The translations under genes and the position numbers were made by a program. From a virus: 64,000 bases of DNA. Below are positions 27,769 through 37,089 of the stretch, one piece after another. A model generated the notes under the pieces. It had not been told where the DNA came from. It did no database searches and saw only the letters and a list, made by a program, of their open reading frames with translations. Position 1 is the first letter of the stretch; the number at the start of each line of letters is the position of its first letter. The stretch lies in IMG/VR virus record IMGVR_UViG_3300046167_000873, positions 62,001-126,000 of that record, one strand, 5' to 3'.

Positions 27769-29013
27769 TTAGAACTCCAAAATTACTCTTATTTCTTCTG
27801 TTTGATCTTGCTGGCGTGAAATAGGTACGTCATTTTGTATATATATGACGGCTCCTTCGTTAGGATCTAAATCACCGTATGATAAATCTAAAATATCTGC
27901 ATTTACTCCGGAGACCACACTCGCGAATGTTGCGCCAGATGATCGGCCAGTAATAATTGCTGATTGTCCTGCAGATGCTGTTACAAAATCGCCTACAACA
28001 CGAGTAAGGTTTAACTGATCATCATTCCAAGAGTGAATGTATCCAGTTGTTTCTTCGCCTGTTGCAGCATCTACTTGAAAAACCTGTTCATCAAGTTGAA
28101 ATACACCTTGAGTCACATTACCTTGTATCTTAAACAGCTGATTAAAATCTTCAAATTGGAACTGTGCACTGAATGTTCCTATTCTACTATTTATATCAAT
28201 TGACTGAACGTTTCCTGTGGCTCTTGAAGTCAAACCATAAATGAGCTCACCAGTCTTAAACTTAGGAACTACTTTGTTACCAAGAAATGATGTATAGTTT
28301 GTTGGTGTTCCAACTGGTTTAGGTGGTGCATTATTATCAACAACACATGTAGCCAATTCTTTTGTTTGATATGCAATGATGCTGTAATCACCACCGGGTT
28401 CTAAGAATGGAATAGTATCTTGTAAAATGATTGCTGTTGTATTACTGCCAGCACCAACCGTACCTAGATATTTACCAGTACCAGTCACGGATTGCATATA
28501 GATATTTTCACCAGGAGTTAAGAATGTATCGAAGGATGAATCTCCTGATTGCAATACTAAAGACTTACCATCATCTTGTACTGTATTTGCAGTAAATGTA
28601 CCTTCTATTTTTATTTTCTTAAACTGAACAACATCTTCGCCTTCAATAAATTCAGTTGTTGCTTCAGTAAAATAGAATTGTGTGTTTGAGAAAACAGGAT
28701 CACGAATAACACCAAACTGCGAGAATGTATTTTCTGGAGAGACTAAGTCAGATTCTGAACTGTTGAAGTTAGCAACAATGCTCATCTTAGATGCACCTAA
28801 CTCAACAATGTTGTTTGCCCCATGGCCTCCCTGTGGAGGTATGATGGCTCTTAAATCAGAAGGTATAATAGTAACTGGTTCGCCATTAATTTCATCAGAA
28901 ATCAATGGAGGAATCTTGGCGGTAGCAAACTTATAATCTGCACCAGTATCAAACATTTCAACACGAATAATACTATTAGATGCATTACTATCTACGATTG
29001 CTCGAGCAAATGC
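27769..29013 (-). CDS. C-terminal part of gp8-like protein in shifted frame
   Basis: 414 codons open from the shift point; the first ATG is at 28956 but the frame is open and protein-like before it (KAFARAIVDSNASNSIIRVE, then MFDTGADYKFATAKIPP). This continues the sense of the gp8 end (FPEVRIIGDGTETKK), as in marine phages whose gp8 carries a long extension. At the junction AAA AAG CAT the frame moves by -1 to GCA TTT GCT. It includes PPQGGHGANNIVELGAS and ends EEIRVILEF. Read alone it would be an unassigned baseplate protein. Confidence 0.62.
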   Translation of the reverse strand, partial: AFARAIVDSNASNSIIRVEMFDTGADYKFATAKIPPLISDEINGEPVTIIPSDLRAIIPPQGGHGANNIVELGASKMSIVANFNSSESDLVSPENTFSQFGVIRDPVFSNTQFYFTEATTEFIEGEDVVQFKKIKIEGTFTANTVQDDGKSLVLQSGDSSFDTFLTPGENIYMQSVTGTGKYLGTVGAGSNTTAIILQDTIPFLEPGGDYSIIAYQTKELATCVVDNNAPPKPVGTPTNYTSFLGNKVVPKFKTGELIYGLTSRATGNVQSIDINSRIGTFSAQFQFEDFNQLFKIQGNVTQGVFQLDEQVFQVDAATGEETTGYIHSWNDDQLNLTRVVGDFVTASAGQSAIITGRSSGATFASVVSGVNADILDLSYGDLDPNEGAVIYIQNDVPISRQQDQTEEIRVILEF

Positions 29014-30011
29014 TTTTTCGTTTCTGTACCATCGCCGATAATTCTTACTTCTGGGAAAATATCATATGATGATGTATTGTCAAGCGGCGTAGTAAATTGA
29101 TCTTCAACATAGATAACTACGCCAACACCTGTTACAACATCAGACCTTAATATCCGTCTATATTGACCGGCACCTACTCCTGATGTAATATAGATGATGC
29201 AGTTCTTGTAGAAATCAATAATTTGTCGTCCACCAACAACTCTATACCATTGGTTAACATTTGCTTCACCAGCAACACTAGTCAGTGTTTGACCTGATGC
29301 AATTAATGCACCGTTCTCAGCAATATCTGGTGTAATTCTATTAAAGTCATTATCTGAAAAATCAGCTGAGATATAGTTGTTATGGTTTTTGCCTTCATCA
29401 AGAACGCGAATAACATCAATAGCACCAGGTTTTGAGTTGCTTTGAATTGTAGTATTAGCAGTAATTGGAATGAGCTTTTGTGTAGCAAACTTATTGAAGG
29501 TTGTAGAATCTATGCTGTACAGGTATTTCCACTGATAACCATCGTTTGTTTCGTAGTAATCATCACCTGATACAAAAAGATTCTCATCATATCGTGCATC
29601 TTGGAATAAAGGCTTAACAGTTGATGGAGCGCCATTGTTGTTATACAAACACTTATAAACGTGTTTAAACGCATCTTCATCAACAACAGTATAGAAGTTC
29701 TTTTCAAAAAGATTAACTTCAGTATCATCGTACATCGTGAATATCGTACCAGCTTCCCAATCATTGCGATTAACAACAAAGTTAAAATCCCTTTCGTCAA
29801 GTTTCTTGCCTATGATCATATTTCGAAACGCACCGATATTCATTTTTTGAGTGGTTTCAATAGGCGCTGAAATTTCATCAAGCGTAGAACCATCAGTGAC
29901 ATGATCACCAATAAATGAATAATAAACAGTATTAGCCGGTTCAGTAATCGATTCTATAAACTGATCGATCATGTGAGTTTTAAATTCAGCTGGTACTAGT
30001 GACTTAGCCAT
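28992..30011 (-). CDS. gp8: Baseplate wedge protein gp8 (N-terminal part, frame break at 3' end)
   Basis: 339 residues. The start MAKSLVPAEFKTHMIDQFIE, the NRNDWEAGTIFTMYDD stretch and DGYQWKYLYSIDS correspond to T4 gp8 (DGYVWEYLFEI in T4), a wedge subunit next to gp7/gp6. The last residues after ETKK (HLLEQS) are probably a frame-shift artefact, since the -1 frame continues for 414 codons (27769-29013), giving ~747 residues in all. It lies between the gp7-position protein and the 1709-residue protein. Confidence 0.8.
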   Translation of the reverse strand: MAKSLVPAEFKTHMIDQFIESITEPANTVYYSFIGDHVTDGSTLDEISAPIETTQKMNIGAFRNMIIGKKLDERDFNFVVNRNDWEAGTIFTMYDDTEVNLFEKNFYTVVDEDAFKHVYKCLYNNNGAPSTVKPLFQDARYDENLFVSGDDYYETNDGYQWKYLYSIDSTTFNKFATQKLIPITANTTIQSNSKPGAIDVIRVLDEGKNHNNYISADFSDNDFNRITPDIAENGALIASGQTLTSVAGEANVNQWYRVVGGRQIIDFYKNCIIYITSGVGAGQYRRILRSDVVTGVGVVIYVEDQFTTPLDNTSSYDIFPEVRIIGDGTETKKHLLEQS

Positions 30012-30029
30012 TATTGTCTCTTATATTAT

Positions 30030-32846
30030 TTACGATATTGTGATTGGATAGAAAGTGTTTTCATTTACAAACAATCCAAATTGCTTAATGTTATATTCTG
30101 TACTTGTTCCGGTAGCCGTAATATTAACATTTTCTTCTTGTGTTCCAACATAACCACCGAATGGTTTGCTGCCGGCAACGTGTAGTATTTCAATAAGCGT
30201 CTGCTTATACTTATCGAATGGTAAAGCAGTCAATACCTGATAAGAATATTCTTGATAAAAATTGTTATCTTGAAGATACTTATCTGTTGATAAAAACGAC
30301 TTTTTACTTGGCCAACTACCTTCACCAATTCCTTGCTTACCAAGATAGCCATATGCACTTACTGATCTATTTGAATCTTCACTTGATATAAGAGTAAGTA
30401 CTTCTCCATCTGTAACAACACCGTTGACAAAGCGCTTACCAAAATATCCAAATCCAGAATTAAGAATTCTAAGATCGGTAACGAATCCTTCACCTGAGAA
30501 TGCTTCAGATAGAATATCAGAATTAAGACCAACACGATTCATCATTCGTGTTTCATCAACAACATATACAGATGCAGATACACCTGAGTTTTCACCGGTG
30601 ATTATGTCGTTCCTTCTAAAATCGCGCTCAGTATAAATGTGGCTGTTATCTGTAATATCAGATGATACATTTAATCTTACTGCCCATATCTCACCAGTAA
30701 GAGGCTTATGTTTTAATATCCTTGCTCTTGCAAGAGGATCACCGGTTGGTGTTGTGATAATCTCATTAATACGGAATGCTTTTAATTGAGGTTCTCTTCG
30801 GTATCTAAAATATAGGTCGTATCTTTCCATATGATAATCACGTGGTTCAAATACAACATAATAAGGTGACCGTGAATAGCCTTGACCTGGATCAGTAACA
30901 ACAATAGATTTTAATGAACCTATTTCAACAGCTTCATCTGATATATTTAAAAAGTCGCTAAGTAATGTATTTGCAAATTCTGTAGGTCCAGTTCCTTCTG
31001 AAATATATTGAATCTCAGAATTAGCTGTGTCCCATATAGATGTATTTGCAAGAGTATCAAAGTCGTCGATAACCATCTCTGCTCCACCAGGAAATACCTT
31101 TGGCAAATCATCAATGATTTCTACTGAATCCCAATCTCTTAAAGATTGTTCTTCTTCATATTCAAATACATCGAACTTAGCAACCGTATTAAAACCAAAC
31201 TGGTCAATTGAGCCAGATGTCATTCCAGTATTAGCGTTATATGTATTCGCGTTATTAAATATGTAGTTGTCAGCCTGAAGCTCACCTTCGACACCTACGA
31301 CACCTGCATACGCGTTAGAGACATTGGTTAATGTGAATGCAGTTCTAGATATTGTTTCTTGTCTAAACAATGGTTGATCGTTACGAGGCCAACCAACATT
31401 GCGCACTACGTTAGCATACTTAAGACCATTGACTGTACTAACGTATGTGTTTGAGACTTCAATTTCAGTATACCTTAAAAAGTTTTTTGGATCTTCTTGA
31501 TAAAGTATGTCGCCAGCTACAAGACTAAATTGGTCTTCATTTGAATATTCAATTGTAAATTTATCGTCCCATGCAATAACGTTAGCTTCTGCTTTTGCAT
31601 CAATGACTGCTGAAGTAGTTTCTTGATTTACAGGAATTTCAATTGAATTATTAGAGGCATAAAATGTTGGAATACTATTTCCAAAGAGTGATCTTCCGTC
31701 GACAATGATTTCTCCATTTGAATTTCGTGGATAATCAGTGCCATTGTAGTTTAATGTAATGACGTTATTCTCAGAACTACTATAAACAATATGACCTTCA
31801 AATTCTACGTTTCCAGCAGGATCATCGTTTGTTCGTACTTCAACAATTTCATTTAAATTAAGTGAAAATGCAACATCTGATACATCGGTGTTCGTAATAT
31901 CTACTTTAATTGTCACAAGATCCTGTTCGATCTTGTCAAAAACATATGATGGATCGTGGTTATAGAAATACTTGTCGTCATTAAAAACAATATCATTTAA
32001 TTGTATGACTTTATCTGAACCAATAATCTCTGCTTGGTTTGTATAACCCCAACCACCATCAATAAGAGTAAAGTTAACAACGCCAATATAGTCTGCTGTT
32101 TTACTAACGACTGCTTTTGCTTTTTTACCTTTTCCATCCGAAACATAAACTTGCTCTCCTGATGAAAAGTTAGGAGAACTAAATGTAATTTCAAATGCTG
32201 ATAAAGACCCATCAATTCTTGCTGAGTAGTTATCCGTCAATAATTGTGTAGATATTCTTTCACCGGTTTTAAAGTTACCAGTAACATCTGTAATATATAG
32301 AACTTCAATATATTGATTATCTTTCTTAACACGAACTAGCCGTTCTGCAAATGCACTTGTTGTAGAAACACTACCAAAGACTTGTTCGCCTACAAAATTA
32401 ATGTTATTCTTATTAGGCTTAAGCTCAAGGTATTGTGTGTCTAACCAAGTGTTATCACTAAGTTTAAATAAGTCATCAGCAGGATAATAAACACGAGCTT
32501 CTAGACCGTAAATAAGTTTAAAGAAAAGGTCAACAGCTCTTTCTGTTCCTTTAGCACGATAGAAGTCTAACGCGTTTTTAATGAATAGCTGTTTATTCGT
32601 TGCTGTATTAAATTGAACGTTAGGCAAATACTTGTTTTTAAAATCAATAATAAATTCATCGATTGTTTTATCGATGTCACGATACTCAGGCAAATTACGT
32701 GTATGGTATGCTACTTGATTTTGTTGTTCCATCCACTCATAATACGCCTGTATGAAGGCAATAAACTTATCACCTTCTTCGCGATAGAGCTCTGGAAACT
32801 GTGACTCCAGTAAAGCACTAATATTCTTTTCAATTTCTATAGCCAT
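30030..32846 (-). CDS. Baseplate wedge protein at the gp7 position
   Basis: 938 residues. N-terminus MAIEIEKNISALLESQFPEL, then FIAFIQAYYEWMEQQNQVA and LFIKNALDFYRAKGTERAVD, a conserved N-domain of large wedge proteins in marine T4-like phages. Location between gp6 and gp8 equals T4 gp7 (1032 residues), but direct similarity to T4 gp7 is not obvious to me. It contains several G-x-GY modules (DGGWGYTNQAEI, DPGQGYSRSPYYVV, NSGFGYFGKR) like those in gp15. Its ATG overlaps the gp6 stop (TAATG). Confidence 0.72.
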   Translation of the reverse strand: MAIEIEKNISALLESQFPELYREEGDKFIAFIQAYYEWMEQQNQVAYHTRNLPEYRDIDKTIDEFIIDFKNKYLPNVQFNTATNKQLFIKNALDFYRAKGTERAVDLFFKLIYGLEARVYYPADDLFKLSDNTWLDTQYLELKPNKNNINFVGEQVFGSVSTTSAFAERLVRVKKDNQYIEVLYITDVTGNFKTGERISTQLLTDNYSARIDGSLSAFEITFSSPNFSSGEQVYVSDGKGKKAKAVVSKTADYIGVVNFTLIDGGWGYTNQAEIIGSDKVIQLNDIVFNDDKYFYNHDPSYVFDKIEQDLVTIKVDITNTDVSDVAFSLNLNEIVEVRTNDDPAGNVEFEGHIVYSSSENNVITLNYNGTDYPRNSNGEIIVDGRSLFGNSIPTFYASNNSIEIPVNQETTSAVIDAKAEANVIAWDDKFTIEYSNEDQFSLVAGDILYQEDPKNFLRYTEIEVSNTYVSTVNGLKYANVVRNVGWPRNDQPLFRQETISRTAFTLTNVSNAYAGVVGVEGELQADNYIFNNANTYNANTGMTSGSIDQFGFNTVAKFDVFEYEEEQSLRDWDSVEIIDDLPKVFPGGAEMVIDDFDTLANTSIWDTANSEIQYISEGTGPTEFANTLLSDFLNISDEAVEIGSLKSIVVTDPGQGYSRSPYYVVFEPRDYHMERYDLYFRYRREPQLKAFRINEIITTPTGDPLARARILKHKPLTGEIWAVRLNVSSDITDNSHIYTERDFRRNDIITGENSGVSASVYVVDETRMMNRVGLNSDILSEAFSGEGFVTDLRILNSGFGYFGKRFVNGVVTDGEVLTLISSEDSNRSVSAYGYLGKQGIGEGSWPSKKSFLSTDKYLQDNNFYQEYSYQVLTALPFDKYKQTLIEILHVAGSKPFGGYVGTQEENVNITATGTSTEYNIKQFGLFVNENTFYPITIS

Positions 32847-34657
32847 TAGATTCTTACTTGTTGTACGTTAATTTGAACATCCGAATCAAGTACTCTTAAT
32901 ATGCTCGTCTGTTGCGACTCAATATCTCTATCTTCTGGTGTAATTGAGAATGTAAGGACACCACCTTCAACTGCTTGGAATGATACATTAGAAAGAATAA
33001 TCACGCCAGTAGCATAATTAACTTCACCGGCTTGTGCAATTGCTACGTGACGATCACCTTCTTCTCTAACTATAACCATGTTGCCTTCGCCGTCATCCTC
33101 AAAGAAACATTCACTATCTTGGAATGTAAACGGAGAACTTGAAACGGCAGCTATGTCGTAAGAAAAATGTGATTTTCTTCCTTGACCAATATCACGTCTA
33201 ATAGGAATATTAAATGCAATCCTATAGTTATTTGATCCGTTAATATCAACAGTTAAAAACTTAGTAGCAAGTACATCAGTATCATTACTCACAATTGATT
33301 GTTGAGAATTATCGATTGCTGAAACGAGTTTACTGTAACGAAGTGTTTTGCCAAAGCCATTAATTTCAGATTCGTTATAACTTTGAATAGAAGATAAAAC
33401 CAAGCTTCGTATATCATCGATATTTAATGATGTTTGGTTAATGTTATATTTAACTGTTGTTCGTATACTAACGTATGTATAGTCAGGTTTAACGAAGACT
33501 GGATCAATAGACAAAGGACTTCTTGGTTTAATAAAAGAATTGTACTTTGTTTTAAATGAAGCTGGTAAGTCATCACTGTTCTTTAAATCAACCGCAACAA
33601 TAACCTTACCATAAAGAGGTGGATCAAATAGTTCTCCACCATATGCAACAACATCGTTAATTTCTGAGAAGTTTGCTTTCAATAAAGTACTATAGTCACT
33701 TGAGGTTACAACACGTTCTTGAGTTGTAAAGGCTCTTGGTGCATTTAACTTAATTGAATTTAAAGATTCTGGTAAAGATCCACCAGACGCAGCAGTATGA
33801 GTTTCAACACTTAAAACAGTTGCTGTATCAATTGAATCGTTTGGAGTAAATCTCTTGATTCCATTTGGCAACTCACCATTACACGTTCTATATTCTATAT
33901 TGACGATTGAATTATCTTTTGGTGGTCTTCCAATGACTCCATCACCAAAGAATATCTCGTAAGTATCCCCTTCAGATGGTTGAATAAAGAAGACCTGTGA
34001 TTGTGCATCAAGACCAAACAGAGTATCTCTTTTAAGATATTGTAAAACAGTTGAACCATTATCTTCAATAACAGTAACAATTAAGCTGTTTGTATCAATT
34101 GTTTTGTTACTTGCAATATACTTAACTGGGTTTTTAGCATTCACAACAAACGTGTCAAGAATATAATCACCTTCATAGAGCAAAACATCTTCAGCTTTAA
34201 AGTTTGCTTGTGCAGGTGCTCCAGGTGTGCCTGTAGTAATGCTTTTAGCAAGTATGTTTTCTGATGTTACGAAGGTAAAGTTTCTATTTCCTTCGGTTCC
34301 TGTAAATGATGTTCCTCGTGGAATTAATACAGTTGCATCATCAGAAGTATCTCTGAGATAAACATCAACGCTTGCAATCGCCGATCGAAATGACCTCGGA
34401 AGATAATTAAGTTCTTTTGCATGAGAGATAATGCTGTCTCTTAGTATAGCAGAATCAAGGAACATCTCGTTTGCTACCATGTTTAGATAAAATGCATTGA
34501 GGTTTGTGTTGTATGCAAGAATATCTAAAAGAACATTAATGTTTGAGGCTTCAAAATCGTAATCTTGAAAGATAGCCTGAGACTTTAAATACGACTTAAG
34601 ATTCTCTTTAACCGTATTAAAATCAAGTGTCGATAAATCGTTACTTACGTTTGCCAT
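32846..34657 (-). CDS. gp6: Baseplate wedge protein gp6
   Basis: 603 residues (T4 gp6 is 660). The N-terminus with FNTVKENLKSYLKSQAIFQD and YDFEASNINVLLDILAYNTN, then FLDSAILRDSIISHAKELNY, is the strongly conserved baseplate J-like core of gp6. gp6 forms the inner ring holding wedges together and drives the baseplate switch. Downstream of gp25 by one base, as in most contractile systems. The C-terminus includes FNIPIRRDIGQGRKSHFSYD and ends VLDSDVQINVQQVRI. Confidence 0.92.
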   Translation of the reverse strand: MANVSNDLSTLDFNTVKENLKSYLKSQAIFQDYDFEASNINVLLDILAYNTNLNAFYLNMVANEMFLDSAILRDSIISHAKELNYLPRSFRSAIASVDVYLRDTSDDATVLIPRGTSFTGTEGNRNFTFVTSENILAKSITTGTPGAPAQANFKAEDVLLYEGDYILDTFVVNAKNPVKYIASNKTIDTNSLIVTVIEDNGSTVLQYLKRDTLFGLDAQSQVFFIQPSEGDTYEIFFGDGVIGRPPKDNSIVNIEYRTCNGELPNGIKRFTPNDSIDTATVLSVETHTAASGGSLPESLNSIKLNAPRAFTTQERVVTSSDYSTLLKANFSEINDVVAYGGELFDPPLYGKVIVAVDLKNSDDLPASFKTKYNSFIKPRSPLSIDPVFVKPDYTYVSIRTTVKYNINQTSLNIDDIRSLVLSSIQSYNESEINGFGKTLRYSKLVSAIDNSQQSIVSNDTDVLATKFLTVDINGSNNYRIAFNIPIRRDIGQGRKSHFSYDIAAVSSSPFTFQDSECFFEDDGEGNMVIVREEGDRHVAIAQAGEVNYATGVIILSNVSFQAVEGGVLTFSITPEDRDIESQQTSILRVLDSDVQINVQQVRI

Positions 34658-34658
34658 G

Positions 34659-35093
34659 TTATCTTACTCTGTAGAGTGTTAGTTCTAGGTTAGCGACTTG
34701 GTTTGATGTTACAATTGCAAATTCTATATTAACGACAATAGCATTTTCATCGGGCTGTGAATCTACTGTGCAATCTATAACTCTCACTCTCGGTTCATGT
34801 GTTTCTATTGCATTATAGATTTCTTCTTTTATTTCTTCTTCGATATGACTATCGAATTGCTCAAAAACAAATCTACTTAAGCGTGTACCGAACTCAGGAT
34901 TGCGTAATCTTTCATACTTATTCGTCAATAAAAGGTTACGTAATGCTTGCTTTACAGATTCGACATTTACTTTTCTGGTAATCTGACCCGTATTAGGGTT
35001 AGGTAAAAATGATTTGTTTAAATCACTATACTTGTCAGCGAGTGCACCAGACTGTCTATATTCATCGTTTTCTTTGGCTATTCTAATGCCCAT
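34659..35093 (-). CDS. gp25: Baseplate wedge protein gp25
   Basis: 144 residues (T4 gp25 is 132). The stretch VESVKQALRNLLLTNKYERL followed by RNPEFGTRLSRFVFEQFD is the gp25/W-like signature, including the EFGTRL sheath-nucleating region. gp25 joins gp6 to the sheath. A late promoter lies 24 bases upstream of ATG 35093 (35118-35125). The ATG is preceded by plus-strand gagaat; the ribosome site is weak. Confidence 0.93.
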   Translation of the reverse strand: MGIRIAKENDEYRQSGALADKYSDLNKSFLPNPNTGQITRKVNVESVKQALRNLLLTNKYERLRNPEFGTRLSRFVFEQFDSHIEEEIKEEIYNAIETHEPRVRVIDCTVDSQPDENAIVVNIEFAIVTSNQVANLELTLYRVR

Positions 35094-35117
35094 GAGAATA
35101 TTCCGTGTTTATAGTTT

Positions 35118-35125
35118 TATTTATA
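35118..35125 (-). promoter_or_regulatory. Late promoter element TATAAATA upstream of gp25
   Basis: Exact TATAAATA on the minus strand, extended to TATAAATAAA, 24 bases upstream of the gp25 ATG. It is the clearest late promoter of the window, and heads the baseplate wedge operon gp25-gp6-gp7-like-gp8. Confidence 0.75.
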
Positions 35126-35159
35126 CAACTTTAAGTGTAGCGTTAATACAACTTTAAGT
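35123..35159. repeat. 14-bp direct repeat flanking the fibre-gene end
   Basis: ATACAACTTTAAGT occurs at 35123-35136 and 35146-35159, 23 bases apart. One copy encodes the last residues of the S74 fibre protein and the other adjoins the gp25 late promoter. It looks like a trace of a duplication or insertion event at the gene's 3' end. Confidence 0.7.
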
Positions 35160-37080
35160 ATAACCTTAATTTTTCTATTTCTGAATTTAAGTCTGCGATC
35201 ATTGCTTGCTGTTCTTGTATTGCCTTGATCAACCGGGTCTCAACAGTTCCCAAACCAGAAACCTGTTTGAATCCATCTTCGCCTTCGCTAACCAGATCAG
35301 ACCAAGCTGTCTGCTCAAGTTCTTGTGCAATGAATCCCTCACCAGAACCTACTGTAGCATCTTTCCAGTCCCAACGCGCAGGACGTAAAGACATAATGTT
35401 GTCTATCTCTGACTCGTGGTCAACTATATTTTCTTTAAGTCGTATATCAGAGTTAGATGCAAAAGTTGGAGCGCTCGCTGAAGCTGCCTTTATTGTACCT
35501 GCTAGAGCATTCCCTCGGTAGAACTGAATAATGTTTGCAGAAGCTGTACCGTCTTGTCTGTTAATGGCTAATACAGTGTCACCGGTAGCTTCAAAAAGAC
35601 CTCGACCGTTGTTCAACAATGCAACACCCGCGTCGCCTGTACCAAAAGACGACGATGTCTTAGATACCAGGAGATTGCCTGAGGCGTCGATACGCATTCG
35701 CTCTCCGCTATTAGTTTCGAACCTCATGTGATTAGTGCCGTGGGCATACACAACCTTACCAACTGTATCGCTGGCGCTATCTCCAAACAACAGTTGACAG
35801 TTATCGTCATTAGTAGAAACTAAAGAAAGTAGAGTTGCTCCTGATCCGCTTAGAGTCAGAAGCCTAGAAGGACTATCAGTGCCAATACCTACGTTGCCAT
35901 CGCCGTCAAGAGTCATTCTATTTACGCTATCTGTAAAATCAAATAAATGAAACTTATCAGCGCTAGCATCAACATACCAAGCATAGGAACCTTGATTATT
36001 TGTTGCTTTAAAGGCGGCAACATTGTCTGTGCCTTCTACCTCTATTCTTGCAATTCCTGTTTTGTAAACGTGTAGCAGTTCTTCAGGAGATGATATACCA
36101 ATGCCCACTTGCCCATCGGAGCCAATGCGCATGGATTCGTCTGTCGCATTTCTATAGAACACAGTATCAGACGATGAGCCACCTGCTGCTGCGAAAAACG
36201 ATAGTTCACGAGTAGTTGTGTCCTTGGTGAAAATTGCTTTACGAGTGTTGGAGCTTGGGCCGCCTAGGACGATAGAGATAGGGCCTACGTCTGTGTTAGT
36301 TCCTGTAGATACTTCAAGTTTTTCTATAGGATTATCTGTACCAATGCCCATGTTTCCTGTGGAGTCAATGGTTACCCTATCGTTATTTCCGCCAGTTGCA
36401 AAAGTTAAGTTTTGGCTGAAAGTGTCACTAGTGATTTTAGCTGCTGTTATTCCGTCCGACCTAAATCGCAAAGCCGCGGCTGAAGGAGAATCTATCGCTA
36501 CTGTAACTGCGCCATTAGCGGTTCTAACGTCAAGCAGCGCAGTTGGATCTTCAGTGCCAATTCCAATATTTCCATCAGGCGTTACAACAAATCTTTCCTG
36601 AATAGTACCGGTATCATCATTTGTTTCAAGTACAATTTTCATTGGTACTTCGTTTGATGCAGCGGTATTGGCTACACCATCGACTTTAAATCTAATCGCA
36701 GAAGAAGGTTGGAAGTCTTCACCATCATGACCCCAGCAATAGATGCCACCTGCGATATCTCCATCTTCTACTGCCTCTGTGTTTGCTTGGCTGCCACGGG
36801 CTTTTCTTTGGGATATAACACCACCGCCGTTTGAGTCGCCAGAAAAAGTGATCATGTTTGGATTATCGGCATGTGGGGTAGTTCGATCAGTAATAATACT
36901 AATGACTGCGTCAGAGTTTGTTCCAAGGTTTAACTTACTGCTTGAACCAAAAGTTGCAGTTGGAATACTCGCATCAGGAACTGGAATATTATTAACGGTA
37001 TTTGCATATTCTTCTAATTCACCAATTACTTGATTGGATCTCGTTAGAATATCATTAATTGCATCATCGATATCAGACAT
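35143..37080 (-). CDS. Tail fibre/spike with S74 self-cleaving chaperone domain
   Basis: 645 residues. The body repeats NVGIGTDSPSRLLTLSG-like and MRIGSDGQVGIG-like units, typical of beta-helical fibres. The C-terminal ~100 residues form an intramolecular chaperone (Peptidase_S74): NSDIRLKENI with catalytic Ser544/Lys549, followed by LRPARWDWKDATVGSGEGFI, AQELEQ and a terminal coiled coil (EIEKLRLYLKLY). The chaperone trimerises the fibre then cuts itself off. By eye the gene is more G+C rich than its neighbours, and it interrupts the gp5-gp25 order, so recent acquisition is plausible. Confidence 0.88.
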   Translation of the reverse strand: MSDIDDAINDILTRSNQVIGELEEYANTVNNIPVPDASIPTATFGSSSKLNLGTNSDAVISIITDRTTPHADNPNMITFSGDSNGGGVISQRKARGSQANTEAVEDGDIAGGIYCWGHDGEDFQPSSAIRFKVDGVANTAASNEVPMKIVLETNDDTGTIQERFVVTPDGNIGIGTEDPTALLDVRTANGAVTVAIDSPSAAALRFRSDGITAAKITSDTFSQNLTFATGGNNDRVTIDSTGNMGIGTDNPIEKLEVSTGTNTDVGPISIVLGGPSSNTRKAIFTKDTTTRELSFFAAAGGSSSDTVFYRNATDESMRIGSDGQVGIGISSPEELLHVYKTGIARIEVEGTDNVAAFKATNNQGSYAWYVDASADKFHLFDFTDSVNRMTLDGDGNVGIGTDSPSRLLTLSGSGATLLSLVSTNDDNCQLLFGDSASDTVGKVVYAHGTNHMRFETNSGERMRIDASGNLLVSKTSSSFGTGDAGVALLNNGRGLFEATGDTVLAINRQDGTASANIIQFYRGNALAGTIKAASASAPTFASNSDIRLKENIVDHESEIDNIMSLRPARWDWKDATVGSGEGFIAQELEQTAWSDLVSEGEDGFKQVSGLGTVETRLIKAIQEQQAMIADLNSEIEKLRLYLKLY

Positions 37081-37089
37081 TATTTTTCC

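Noticed and set aside
28188-28195. TATAAATA within the gp8 continuation
   Set aside because: Deep inside coding sequence with no gene start downstream within several hundred bases.
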